A stretch of 47,670 bases of DNA from Bacteroidota bacterium (GTDB lineage: Bacteria; Bacteroidota; Bacteroidia; Chitinophagales; Saprospiraceae). Shown piece by piece: positions 38,165-46,542 of this stretch. The stretch is from NCBI GenBank assembly GCA_029561355.1, contig JAKQJD010000606.1, forward strand, positions 1 to 47,670, in the 5' to 3' direction. How positions within the stretch are numbered: position 1 is the first letter of the stretch; every line of letters starts with the position of its first letter. Under the pieces are notes generated by a model, which was not told the origin of the DNA, ran no database searches, and saw only the letters and a program-made list of their open reading frames with translations. Made by a program: the position numbers and the translations under genes.

Positions 38165-40457
38165 ACAGACGGACCCGCAGGCAGAAAACCCGGAAACGTT
38201 TACCGGAATCAAACGGAGCCACCCGGGTAAAACAGCGGGCGGTTTGCCGGCTGTTCTGAGCAGTATGAAACACGTTTTCGGCGCAATGGACGTGCCGCGC
38301 GGTCTGAAAGCCTTATCCAAACTCAATCAGATGGATGGCTACGACTGCCCCGGCTGCGCCTGGCCCGATCCCGACGATGAGCGCTCCGGCATTGCCGAAT
38401 ATTGTGAAAACGGCGCCAAAGCCATTGCGGAGGAAGCGACTACAAAAAAACTGGATGCCGCTTTTTTTGCAGAAAATTCCGTGTCGGCGCTCTCCGAATT
38501 ATCGGATTTCGAGATCGGCAAAAAAGGCCGCATTGCCCAGCCCATGTACTTACCCGCCGGCGCAACACATTACCAGCCTATTTCCTGGGATGCGGCTTTT
38601 GAAAAAATTGCGCGGCACCTGAAAATCCTTGCCTCTCCCGATGAGGCCGTGTTTTATACTTCCGGCCGCACCAGCAATGAAGCGGCGTTCTTGTATCAGT
38701 TGTTCGTACGCAAATTCGGCACCAACAACCTGCCCGATTGCAGCAACATGTGCCACGAATCCAGCGGCGTTGCCCTCGGCGAATCCCTGGGCATCGGAAA
38801 GGGCTCGGTGACACTCGAAGATTTTTATGAAACCGACGTCATCGTCATTTTAGGTCAAAATCCGGGCACCAACCACCCACGCATGCTGACCGCGCTGCAA
38901 AAAGCCAAAGAGCACGGCGCAAAAATCATTTCCGTAAACCCGTTAAAAGAAACCGGTCTGCTCGGTTTTAGCCATCCGCAGCAGGTAAAAGGCTTGCTGG
39001 GCATGTCCACGGAACTGACGGACGTGTATTTGCAGGTCAAAATCAATGGCGACATGGCGTTGCTGAAAGCGTTGGCCATCCTGATGCTGGAAGCCGAAGA
39101 ACGAAACCCCGGAACGGTATTCGATGCCGATTTTATACGCGAACACACTGCCGGCGCGAAGGATTACCTGCAAAGCCTGAAGCAATACGACCTCGAAGAC
39201 CTGTCCCTGGCCTGCGGCGTACCGTTGCCGCAAATCAAGGCAGCGGCCGACCTGCTCATCGGACACAAAAAGATCATCGCCTGCTGGGCCATGGGACTCA
39301 CCCAGCATAAAAACGCGGTGGACACCATCAAAGAAATCGTAAACCTGCTCCTGCTGAAAGGCAGCATCGGCAAACCCGGCGCAGGCACCTGCCCGGTACG
39401 CGGCCACAGCAACGTGCAGGGCGACCGCACGATGGGCATTTACGAACGCCCGCAACAGGCATTTCTGGACCGGCTCGAAAAGACGTTTAACTTTCGTCCG
39501 CCTCAAGAACCGGGTTATGACGTCGTGGAATGTATCCATGCCATGCACGAAGGCAAAGGCAAAGTGTTTTTTGCCATGGGCGGCAATTTCCTGTCCGCCA
39601 CCCCCGATACACAATACACGGCGGAAGCCCTGCGCCGATGCGACCTGACCGTGCAGGTATCGACCAAACTGAACAGAAGCCACCTCGTTCACGGCAAGGA
39701 AGCAATCATTTTGCCTTGTCTGGGCCGTACAGATCGCGATATGACCGGAGGAACACAGCAGTTCGTTTCGGTGGAAAATTCGATGGGCGTGGTGCACAGT
39801 TCGAAGGGGAACTTGCAGCCTGTTTCGGATGATCTTTTATCCGAGCCTGCCATCGTTTGCCAACTGGCCAAAGCCGTTTTGGGAAATGATTCCGGCATCG
39901 AATGGGATATTTACCAGCATCATTACGACCACATCCGAACCGATATCGAGCGCGCTATTCCCGGATTTGACAACTACAATGAACGCGTACGTGAGCCGGG
40001 CGGCTTTTATTTGCCGAATGCAGCCCGGCTCGGCCGGTTTAATACGGAAAGCGGAAAAGCCAACTTTAATCTGGCGGAAGTACCCAGACTCGATTTGGAG
40101 CCGGATGAGTTTATCATGATGACCATTCGTAGCCACGACCAGTTTAATACAACGATTTACGGGCTCGACGACCGTTATCGAGGTATATTCCACGAGCGCC
40201 GCGTTATTCTGATGAACCCGTTCGACATCGGACAGGCGGGGCTTAAAGACGGCGACGTAGTGGATCTTTTCAACTATTCGGACGGGGTGGAACGCGTGGC
40301 GCGCAAGTTCATTGTCGTAGCGTACGATATTCCGGAGCGTTGCACGGCGACTTATTTCCCGGAAACCAACGTGCTGGTGCCCATCAAAAGCACCGCAGAA
40401 AAAAGCAATACGCCCACTTCCAAAATGGTCGTGATCAAAATCAGAAGTGAGAAGTGA
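38148..40457 (+). CDS. FdhF/YdeP-family molybdopterin oxidoreductase
   Basis: 769 residues from ATG 38148 (MKKEIEQTDPQAEN). Its start lies inside the preceding gene. The N-terminus has GYDCPGCAWPDP, the YdeP-type cysteine pair in place of the classic four-cysteine cluster motif of formate dehydrogenases. The molybdopterin domain has YTSGRTSNEAAFLYQLFVR, NMCHESSGVALGESLGIG, VILGQNPGTNHPRML, LKGSIGKPGAGTCPVRGHSN and GNFLSATPDT; the C-terminal MopB-binding domain starts near 650 (MMTIRSHDQFNTTIYGLDDR). The real substrate of YdeP-type enzymes is poorly known. Likely cytoplasmic, and dependent on fdhD. Confidence 0.9.
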   Translation: MKKEIEQTDPQAENPETFTGIKRSHPGKTAGGLPAVLSSMKHVFGAMDVPRGLKALSKLNQMDGYDCPGCAWPDPDDERSGIAEYCENGAKAIAEEATTKKLDAAFFAENSVSALSELSDFEIGKKGRIAQPMYLPAGATHYQPISWDAAFEKIARHLKILASPDEAVFYTSGRTSNEAAFLYQLFVRKFGTNNLPDCSNMCHESSGVALGESLGIGKGSVTLEDFYETDVIVILGQNPGTNHPRMLTALQKAKEHGAKIISVNPLKETGLLGFSHPQQVKGLLGMSTELTDVYLQVKINGDMALLKALAILMLEAEERNPGTVFDADFIREHTAGAKDYLQSLKQYDLEDLSLACGVPLPQIKAAADLLIGHKKIIACWAMGLTQHKNAVDTIKEIVNLLLLKGSIGKPGAGTCPVRGHSNVQGDRTMGIYERPQQAFLDRLEKTFNFRPPQEPGYDVVECIHAMHEGKGKVFFAMGGNFLSATPDTQYTAEALRRCDLTVQVSTKLNRSHLVHGKEAIILPCLGRTDRDMTGGTQQFVSVENSMGVVHSSKGNLQPVSDDLLSEPAIVCQLAKAVLGNDSGIEWDIYQHHYDHIRTDIERAIPGFDNYNERVREPGGFYLPNAARLGRFNTESGKANFNLAEVPRLDLEPDEFIMMTIRSHDQFNTTIYGLDDRYRGIFHERRVILMNPFDIGQAGLKDGDVVDLFNYSDGVERVARKFIVVAYDIPERCTATYFPETNVLVPIKSTAEKSNTPTSKMVVIKIRSEK

Positions 40458-40467
40458 GATGCGCAGA

Positions 40468-41319
40468 TTACACCTTTAGCGCCCATTTCAGAAAATTCGG
40501 CATGGCTTCGCCCCAGGTGTGCGGTTCGTGGCGGCCGCCTTCCATTTCGTGGTACCAGACATCGTGCTCTGGACAACCTTTCGAGCGAAGTTCGCGGATA
40601 AGGTCGAGCGTGTCATCGATGGAGTCAATTATTCCGTTCCCGTTTCGGTCATCCTCTTCGTCGAGCGTTCCACACTGAAACCAGAATCGCTGCCCTTCGT
40701 GCCAATGGGTACTCTGGCGGATAATATCGTGCATGATCCGGTCGGCATCCGGATTTTCAGGATGTACCGGCGACCAGCGCCACCACAATGCGCCGGAAAA
40801 AACACCGGCCGTTCCGAATACGTCGGGGTACGCCCAGGCGATGTCCATTGCCGACAAACCGCCCAATGAAAAGCCTGCAAAAACGTGGTGTGCGGGGTCT
40901 TCCAGAATCCGGAATCGACGCTCCAGATTCGGCCACAACTCCCTGATAATGAAATTGGTATACTGCGGCGCCCTGTCGCCCCGGTGTTTGTAATCAGCCT
41001 GCCGTGCCGTGCCGTATTCGTGCATCCGGGCGCCGGAAGCATGTACGCCTACAGCGATGAAATGGGGGATTTCATGTGTAAAAAACAACCTTTCCAGGAT
41101 ACCGGAGAAATTCATCACCGGCAGGTCCTGTCCGTCATTGAATACCACCAGCGGATATTGCCGGCCTTGCGAACGGTGGTAATCCGGGGGCAAATAAACA
41201 TCAAAATCCACTTCGCGCCCCAGGTGCTGCGAAGGGAAATGCCGTACCTGCCGCAAATGCGGGGCCTTCCGCTGCAGCAATTCGAGCAGTGTTTCGACGG
41301 GTTTTTGCCAAAAATTCAT
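40468..41319 (-). CDS. Putative esterase (esterase D / enterochelin esterase-like)
   Basis: 283 residues, alpha/beta hydrolase fold without a signal peptide. The oxyanion region is YPLVVFNDGQDL, the nucleophile serine is in FAGFSLGGLSAMDIAW (about residue 150), and the catalytic histidine is probably in GGRHEPHTWGEAM near the end. The stretch EEDDRNGNGIIDSIDDTLDL (about 213-232) has the spacing of a calcium-binding loop (D.N.NG..D). The substrate is unknown. It follows cmk on the same strand with a 19-bp gap, and converges with the molybdoenzyme gene. Confidence 0.85.
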   Translation of the reverse strand: MNFWQKPVETLLELLQRKAPHLRQVRHFPSQHLGREVDFDVYLPPDYHRSQGRQYPLVVFNDGQDLPVMNFSGILERLFFTHEIPHFIAVGVHASGARMHEYGTARQADYKHRGDRAPQYTNFIIRELWPNLERRFRILEDPAHHVFAGFSLGGLSAMDIAWAYPDVFGTAGVFSGALWWRWSPVHPENPDADRIMHDIIRQSTHWHEGQRFWFQCGTLDEEDDRNGNGIIDSIDDTLDLIRELRSKGCPEHDVWYHEMEGGRHEPHTWGEAMPNFLKWALKV

Positions 41320-41338
41320 TCTTACAGTTTAGAGCCGG

Positions 41339-42016
41339 CTATATAGCAGGCATACGTTCCCGCGCCAGTTTCAAAGATTGTTCCAGTTGCTGCTCTTCAG
41401 AAAGCAGGGTGTTGTCGATCACGATAGCGTCGTCGGCTTTGGTAAGCGGGCTGTCGGCACGTGTCGAATCGATGCGGTCACGATTTTCCAGATTGCGCTG
41501 CACCTCATGCCAGTCGGCGTCGATACCTTTTGCCGCCAGTTCGAGGTGGCGGCGGCTGGTACGAACGTCCAGATCGGCGGTGAGGAAGATCTTGAGTTCG
41601 GCATCCGGAAACACCACGGTCCCGATATCGCGGCCGTCGGCTACGATGCCGCGGCGTTTGCCCATCGATTTTTGTTGATGCACCATAGCCCTGCGCACGG
41701 CAGAAATGGTGGAAACAGGGCTCACGTGCTCGCTGACCCGCATTTCACGAATATCCCGTTCGATATCTATGCCGTTCAGGAAAGTCCGGTTCTGGCCGTC
41801 GATACGTTCGAAGTGAATCTCGATATTTGGAAGGGCGGTTTCCACCACAGCAGGGTCGTTGTAATCCAGTTGATTATCAAGGAAATACAGCGTGACGGCG
41901 CGATACATAGCCCCCGAATCGAGGTAAGCGTAATGGAGTGACTTCGCCATGGCTTTGGCAAGCGTACTCTTGCCGCAGGATGAGTAGCCATCGATGGCAA
42001 CAATAATGCGTTTCAT
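41339..42016 (-). CDS. cmk: Cytidylate kinase
   Basis: 225 residues, normal length. It phosphorylates CMP and dCMP. The P-loop is GYSSCGKST (residues 9-17), followed by YLDSGAMYRAVTLYF, REMRVSEHVSPVSTISAVR, RRGIVADGRDIGTVVFPDAELKIF (cited by GIVADGRDIGTVVFPDA) and NRDRIDSTRADSPL. Cytoplasmic. Divergent from the glycosyltransferase gene; first of a pair with the esterase. Confidence 0.96.
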   Translation of the reverse strand: MKRIIVAIDGYSSCGKSTLAKAMAKSLHYAYLDSGAMYRAVTLYFLDNQLDYNDPAVVETALPNIEIHFERIDGQNRTFLNGIDIERDIREMRVSEHVSPVSTISAVRRAMVHQQKSMGKRRGIVADGRDIGTVVFPDAELKIFLTADLDVRTSRRHLELAAKGIDADWHEVQRNLENRDRIDSTRADSPLTKADDAIVIDNTLLSEEQQLEQSLKLARERMPAI

Positions 42017-42078
42017 AATTTACTGCATGCAAGTCAGACAATTCGGATACTTTTACCGGCTCGCCTTGCCTACTTCAG

Positions 42079-43227
42079 ATGCAGACCGACTTCTTTTTAT
42101 TAGCGTTATTATGGTGTTATTCAGGCGTCACGCTTTGGCAAATGTTGGTTTGCTGCGGGATTTTCGCTCGTTTTGCTTTTTTTTCAACTGAAAAAAACCG
42201 GCTGCAAGAACGGCAAAAAAACAAGTTGCCGCCGCCTTTTTCCGTGATTATTTGTGCCCGGAATGAAGCGGAAAATTTGCAGCGTTATCTACCTGTAGTT
42301 CTGGAGCAACGATACGAGGGTGATTGGGAAATCATAGTGGTGGATGACGCCTCTTCGGATAATACTTCTGCCATTGTGCAGGATTTCCAGCTCCGTTTTC
42401 CCCATCTGAGGCTGATCCGGCTGAACAACAAACATTTATCGGGAAAAAAAACAGCGTTGGCACAAGGTATTTTTGCCAGCCAATACGACCATTTGCTCGT
42501 TACGGATGCCGATTGTGCGCCCGCCGGCCCAGGTTGGCTGCACGGCATATCGGATGCACTGACCAGTCGGCCGGAAACGGAAATCGTACTCGGCTACGGC
42601 CCCATGAAATGCACGGAAGGTGCGCTCAACAGATGGATACGGTATGAAACCACGTATACTTCCATCCATTATTTTTCTTTTGCACTGGCAGGCATTCCCT
42701 ACATGGGCGTAGGTCGCAACCTCGCTTTCAAAAAAGAAATATTCGAACGGGTCGGCGGGTTCGAGTCGCACCAGCATATTCCTTCGGGCGATGATGATCT
42801 GTTGGTAAATGCTACAGCCGACAGGCGCAACACGGTTATTTGTATCGATCCGGAAACGTTTGTGTTTTCGGAGGGTAAAACAACCTGGCAAGCATGGTTG
42901 CAGCAGAAACACCGGCATTTGAGTGCCTCTTCCGTGTATCGCCCTGTGCATCAGTGGCTGCTTGCTTCCATCAGCCTTTCGCAGGTGTTCCACTACTTTT
43001 TCCTGTTGTTATTCCTGTTATCCGGCCATCTGGCGGGCATACCGCTGCTGCTTTATGCCGTCCGGATGGTGGTGCTGCTTTTTATTTATAACCGTATTTT
43101 TTCGCATCTGCAGTGCCGGGATCTGCTCAAATGGGTTCCTTTGTACGACATCGGAATTACGATATACTACGGCATTTTTGTGCCGTATTTTCTGTGGTTT
43201 AAAAAGCGGGAACTCACCTGGAAATAA
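42079..43227 (+). CDS. Membrane-bound family 2 glycosyltransferase
   Basis: 382 residues. An N-terminal membrane segment (about 3-31) precedes the GT-A domain: FSVIICARNEAENLQRYLPV, EIIVVDDASSDNTS, VTDADCAPAGPGW (DxD), YMGVGRNLAFKKEIFERVGG and QQKHRHLSAS in place of the Q/RxxRW motif. Three or four membrane segments follow at about 295-375 (LLASISLSQVFHYFFLLLFL and others). It probably works on a lipid-linked or polysaccharide acceptor at the inner membrane. The start is not certain because the first 30 residues are hydrophobic and no Shine-Dalgarno is seen. Confidence 0.85.
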   Translation: MQTDFFLLALLWCYSGVTLWQMLVCCGIFARFAFFSTEKNRLQERQKNKLPPPFSVIICARNEAENLQRYLPVVLEQRYEGDWEIIVVDDASSDNTSAIVQDFQLRFPHLRLIRLNNKHLSGKKTALAQGIFASQYDHLLVTDADCAPAGPGWLHGISDALTSRPETEIVLGYGPMKCTEGALNRWIRYETTYTSIHYFSFALAGIPYMGVGRNLAFKKEIFERVGGFESHQHIPSGDDDLLVNATADRRNTVICIDPETFVFSEGKTTWQAWLQQKHRHLSASSVYRPVHQWLLASISLSQVFHYFFLLLFLLSGHLAGIPLLLYAVRMVVLLFIYNRIFSHLQCRDLLKWVPLYDIGITIYYGIFVPYFLWFKKRELTWK

Positions 43228-43235
43228 GCATTCAT

Positions 43236-43601
43236 TCACTTGCGAATAAAATAAACCGCCAGCACCAGCAGGCCGAACCCGACAAAGTGGTTCCATTTCA
43301 GGGATTCGTTTTTAAAAAATACCAGCGTGAATCCGGTAAACACCAGCAACGTGATAACCTCCTGAATTACTTTGAGTTGTATCAGAGTAAACGGTCCGCC
43401 GTTCTCTTTGTAACCGATCCGGTTGGCCGGCACCATGAGGCTGTATTCGAGAAACGCGATGAGCCAACTGGCGACGATCAGGCCGATCATACCGCTTTTC
43501 TGGAAAAATTTGAGGTGCTGGAATTTGAGGTGCCCGTACCAGGCAAACGTCATGAATACGTTGGAAAGCAGCAGCAGTAAAATGGTATAAACGCCTCTCA
43601 T
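43236..43601 (-). CDS. DUF486 (DMT-like) membrane protein
   Basis: 121 residues from the ATG at 43601 (MRGVYTILLLLLSNVFMTFA); an upstream in-frame start at 43637 is unlikely because the promoter box lies there. Four membrane helices; WYGHLKF, WLIAFLEYSLMVPANRIG, FTLIQLKVIQEVITLLVF and NHFVGFGLLVLAVYFIRK match DUF486. This family is related to small multidrug transporters of the DMT group, function unknown. It converges with the glycosyltransferase (8-bp gap). Confidence 0.9.
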   Translation of the reverse strand: MRGVYTILLLLLSNVFMTFAWYGHLKFQHLKFFQKSGMIGLIVASWLIAFLEYSLMVPANRIGYKENGGPFTLIQLKVIQEVITLLVFTGFTLVFFKNESLKWNHFVGFGLLVLAVYFIRK

Positions 43602-43634
43602 ATAATGTCGGGATAAATGAAAATGTACAGGGGG

Positions 43635-43642
43635 CAAATATA
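43635..43642 (-). promoter_or_regulatory. -7 promoter box TATATTTG of the DUF486 gene
   Basis: On the minus strand TATATTTG matches TAnnTTTG, 33 bases before the ATG at 43601. It stands back to back with the box for the lipoprotein gene. Confidence 0.55.
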
Positions 43643-43672
43643 GTTTACCTGGATTTCGTTTGCCGGACGAAG

Positions 43673-43680
43673 TATTTTTG
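43673..43680 (+). promoter_or_regulatory. -7 promoter box TATTTTTG of the lipoprotein gene
   Basis: An exact TAnnTTTG match, 33 bases before the ATG at 43714. Confidence 0.55.
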
Positions 43681-43713
43681 CCTCTTATTTTTCCATTTCA
43701 AAATTGTTTTCAA

Positions 43714-44169
43714 ATGAAATTTTTCCCGCTCCTTTTTTCCGCTCTTGCTGTATTTCTTTCCTGCAAGCAGAACACGCCCGCCGCTCCCCAGGTTGAATCC
43801 GTAACAACTTCCGACACGCAGTTGCCGGCCGATTTTAATGCATTCTACGAAAAATTCCACAAAGATAGCGTGTACCAGATGGCACATATTTCCTGGCCGC
43901 TTCAGGGCGATACTGCCGAACAAGTGGACAGCACCCATTACCAGAAAAAAAATATCTATTGGGAACAAGCCTCCTGGATCATGCACCGTACGGTAGATTA
44001 CAGTTCGGGCGATTATAAAAGGCAGGTGCAGGCGCTGGGCGATGGCATCGTCATCGAATTCATTACGATTACGGCCGGAGGATACGGCATTGAAAGGCGT
44101 TTTGCCAAACAGCCGGATGGCGAGTGGAACATGATCTTTTACTCGGATATGCAGGAAAGAGGGAAATGA
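43714..44169 (+). CDS. Lipoprotein resembling DUF4348
   Basis: 151 residues from ATG 43714, where a lipoprotein signal peptide starts (MKFFPLLFSALAVFLSC, lipid attachment at C17). The mature protein has FNAFYEKFHKDSVYQMAHIS and WPLQGDT near the start, as in DUF4348 proteins of Bacteroidota, then an acidic/aromatic domain (GDGIVIEFITITAGGYGIER) and EWNMIFYSDMQE at the end. Function unknown; probably anchored in a membrane facing the periplasm. Convergent with the M43 protease gene. Confidence 0.78.
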   Translation: MKFFPLLFSALAVFLSCKQNTPAAPQVESVTTSDTQLPADFNAFYEKFHKDSVYQMAHISWPLQGDTAEQVDSTHYQKKNIYWEQASWIMHRTVDYSSGDYKRQVQALGDGIVIEFITITAGGYGIERRFAKQPDGEWNMIFYSDMQERGK

Positions 44170-44313
44170 GTTTTTGGGGTTTCGTGTTTCGTGTTTGGAC
44201 CAATAACCAGCGCATGAGTTGCCCCCCCAAACACAAAACACGAAACCCTAAAAACGATCAGAGCGGCAACCCGAACCCGAGTTGCCGCTCCAAACACCAA
44301 ACACTAAAAACCA
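44167..44313. repeat. Double heptamer hairpin between convergent genes
   Basis: The first hairpin has a G/T-rich left arm (44170-44199, units GTTTCGT) and A/C-rich right arm (44227-44255, units AACACGA). The second has a perfect stem GAGCGGCAAC (44261-44270) with GTTGCCGCTC (44281-44290), directly followed by AAACACC-type units to 44313. Seen from the minus strand, the G/T-rich units again directly follow a stop codon (that of the protease). Confidence 0.85.
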
Positions 44314-44320
44314 AATACGA

Positions 44321-46270
44321 TTAGCGTTGAACCACCAGTTTCCGCGTGCTCATCGATTTGCCGTTGCGCACTTCTACGAAGTAGATACCATTTGACAGGC
44401 GGCTGATATCGAGGTTCATTTGATTGTCACCTTTAGCCATCACGCGGTTTTGCTGCAGGGCTGCTTTTCCGGAAGGATCAAGCACAGTAACCTGTACGTC
44501 GGCATCCGCTTCCATCGGTACTTCTACCGTGATCTGCTCGTTGGCAGGATTCGGGAACATACCGAATGCGGCATTTTCAAATACGACCGGTACATCCAGT
44601 TCCTGTACTTCACCGTCGGTGCTGCCGTCGGTACGGAAGTTACTGCTGCTCAGGCTAACACGAATGGTGTAGCAGGAGGTATTGCTGAAAGCGCCGTTGT
44701 AGCCGTACACATAAGCGTAGTAGCTGGAATTAACCGTTGTGGTATTGTAAATCAGCGTTTCGTTGGTGGTACCCGCATTTTCGGATACTGCCAGGATCGT
44801 ATTGCTGTTACCGCGGTACAGACGTACGTCGTAGTCGGCAGGCAGCGTCGTCAGTTCGATTTTGATGCGGCTGGTAGCAGCAGTATTGGCAAATTTATAC
44901 CAGTCGAGGTCGGAAGCAGAAGCGATCTGGGCTGTGAACGTGGTGTTTACAGGGACCGTTTTTGCCGTTGCGCGGGTGTTGTTGGCTTCGTACGTATCCG
45001 TGCAACCGCCACCGCCGGTAGGCAGCGTGGTAAAGGAAGATGCTGCAGAGTACGCTGCCGAAGTAGCGCCGCAAACCGTTTGCACCTGATAGTTGTAAGT
45101 GCTGTTGGCCGTCAGACCGGTCAGGCTGTAGGAAGTAGTCGTCAGACCTGTAACAGTCGTCCAGGTAGAGGAAGTCGAAAGTTTACGTTGCAGGTTGTAA
45201 GAAGTAGCACCGCTCACGGCACTCCAGCTCAGCGTAGCGGTTGTTTGTGTGATGCTCGTAGCGCTCAGGCCGGAAGCAACACCGCAGGTACCGCCGCCGG
45301 TAGGAGGCTGGCAACCGGTAGAAGACAACAGCGATACGCGGCTACCGCCGCTAACGAACAGCGCCTGGGCACGGGCTTTCTGACCGGCCGTAAACATGTA
45401 CATGCAAGCATCGTCGGTGTAGTCCATGTAGTTCATGGTCATTTCAACCGGCGTACCCGAGCAGGTCGACAGGTGCGGGTAAGTCGGGCAACCTCCATTG
45501 GAAGTGTTGTGCGTCGGCGTATCGCTCACCAGGTCGCTGCCGCAGTTGGCATCGCCCCAGATGTGGCGCAGGTTCAGCCAGTGGCCGATTTCGTGCGTGG
45601 CGGTACGTCCTTTGTTGAAGGGAGCCGTAGCAACACCCACCGTACCGAAGTACAGGTAGTCGCATACAACACCGTCGGTAGCAGCAGCACCGCCGGGGAA
45701 TTGAGCGTAACCCAACAGGCCGCCACTCAGGTCGCATACCCACAGATTCAGGTATTTGTTGCGGTCCCAGGCATTCAGACCGCCCTGAGCGGTATATTTC
45801 ACAGCGTCATTGCTGGAGAATGCCGTAGTAGAAGTTTGCTGGCGGCGGATACCCGTTGTAGCGAGGCCGCTGGGGTCCTGGGAAGCCAGGCAAAAGTTGA
45901 TTTCGAAGTCGGCGATCAGGCCGGAAAAGATCGAAGGCGTGTTGGTTCTGTCCGCATTGAGCGCGCGGAAGTCCTGGTTCAGCACATCGATCTGCGACTG
46001 AATCTGCGCATCGCTGATATTTTCGGAAGCGGTGTTCCAAACGACGTTCACGACAACCGGAATGGTCACTTGAACACGTTCACGTACACCCGCAGGAGTG
46101 GCGATAAAATCTTCGGTCTGGCGTTCGATTTCTTCCATTTTTTCCCGGAGGAGCGGGTTATTAAGAAGTTGTTCTTCCAGTACATCGTGAGAAGCGCACA
46201 CACGTTGGGCGGAGGCGTTGAATGCCAGGAGCAGGAACGCGCCTATGGCAAGAAGTAAATTACGGATCAT
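44321..46270 (-). CDS. Secreted M43-family metalloprotease with Fn3, PPC and T9SS sorting domains
   Basis: 649 residues. Signal peptide 1-21 (MIRNLLLAIGAFLLLAFNASA); a propeptide-like region to about 60; then the pappalysin-type catalytic domain with HEIGHWLNLRH (about 226-236; zinc ligands H, H, H and catalytic E) and the Met-turn MNYMDYTDDACMYMF. A fibronectin type III domain (about 325-415), a PPC domain (about 425-545, SDLDWYKF, LPADYDVRLYRG) and a T9SS sorting domain from MFPNPANEQITVEV (about 575) follow. A secreted protease, probably digesting protein outside the cell. The DNA is unusually rich in codons for T, S and A; this produces a long antisense frame that is not a gene. Confidence 0.93.
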   Translation of the reverse strand: MIRNLLLAIGAFLLLAFNASAQRVCASHDVLEEQLLNNPLLREKMEEIERQTEDFIATPAGVRERVQVTIPVVVNVVWNTASENISDAQIQSQIDVLNQDFRALNADRTNTPSIFSGLIADFEINFCLASQDPSGLATTGIRRQQTSTTAFSSNDAVKYTAQGGLNAWDRNKYLNLWVCDLSGGLLGYAQFPGGAAATDGVVCDYLYFGTVGVATAPFNKGRTATHEIGHWLNLRHIWGDANCGSDLVSDTPTHNTSNGGCPTYPHLSTCSGTPVEMTMNYMDYTDDACMYMFTAGQKARAQALFVSGGSRVSLLSSTGCQPPTGGGTCGVASGLSATSITQTTATLSWSAVSGATSYNLQRKLSTSSTWTTVTGLTTTSYSLTGLTANSTYNYQVQTVCGATSAAYSAASSFTTLPTGGGGCTDTYEANNTRATAKTVPVNTTFTAQIASASDLDWYKFANTAATSRIKIELTTLPADYDVRLYRGNSNTILAVSENAGTTNETLIYNTTTVNSSYYAYVYGYNGAFSNTSCYTIRVSLSSSNFRTDGSTDGEVQELDVPVVFENAAFGMFPNPANEQITVEVPMEADADVQVTVLDPSGKAALQQNRVMAKGDNQMNLDISRLSNGIYFVEVRNGKSMSTRKLVVQR

Positions 46271-46389
46271 GATTAAGACAGTAAAGGTTTGAAAATGAAC
46301 AGTTTGTGTTGATATTACTTAGTAGAGCGGCATAAATGGAGCCAAATTTTCATTTTCTTTTCTCGGGATACAGAGAATTTTCGCAGCGG

Positions 46390-46397
46390 CAAATATA
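46390..46397 (-). promoter_or_regulatory. -7 promoter box TATATTTG upstream of the protease
   Basis: On the minus strand TATATTTG, about 120 bases before the ATG at 46270. The rest of the 272-bp spacer is AT-rich without visible repeats. Confidence 0.5.
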
Positions 46398-46542
46398 AAT
46401 TCTTTAAAATCTTCCGCGTTTCTTTTTTTCGTCCGTATTCTGCCAAATGAATTGTTAGGCGACATTTTATTCCTTCAAACCCTCTCAACACGAATAAAAC
46501 CTTTACCGGGTTGCCTGGCGTACTTAATAATTTTATTTGGCG

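Noticed and set aside
40670..40690. Dockerin domain in the esterase
   Set aside because: Only one EF-hand-like loop is seen (DRNGNGIIDSIDD) and the second repeat of a dockerin is missing; it is probably a surface loop.
44420..46258. 612-codon open frame on the plus strand opposite the M43 protease
   Set aside because: It is antisense to a well-supported secreted protease, its protein is rich in R, V and G without domains or a signal peptide, and it is explained by the codon use of the T/S/A-rich protease.
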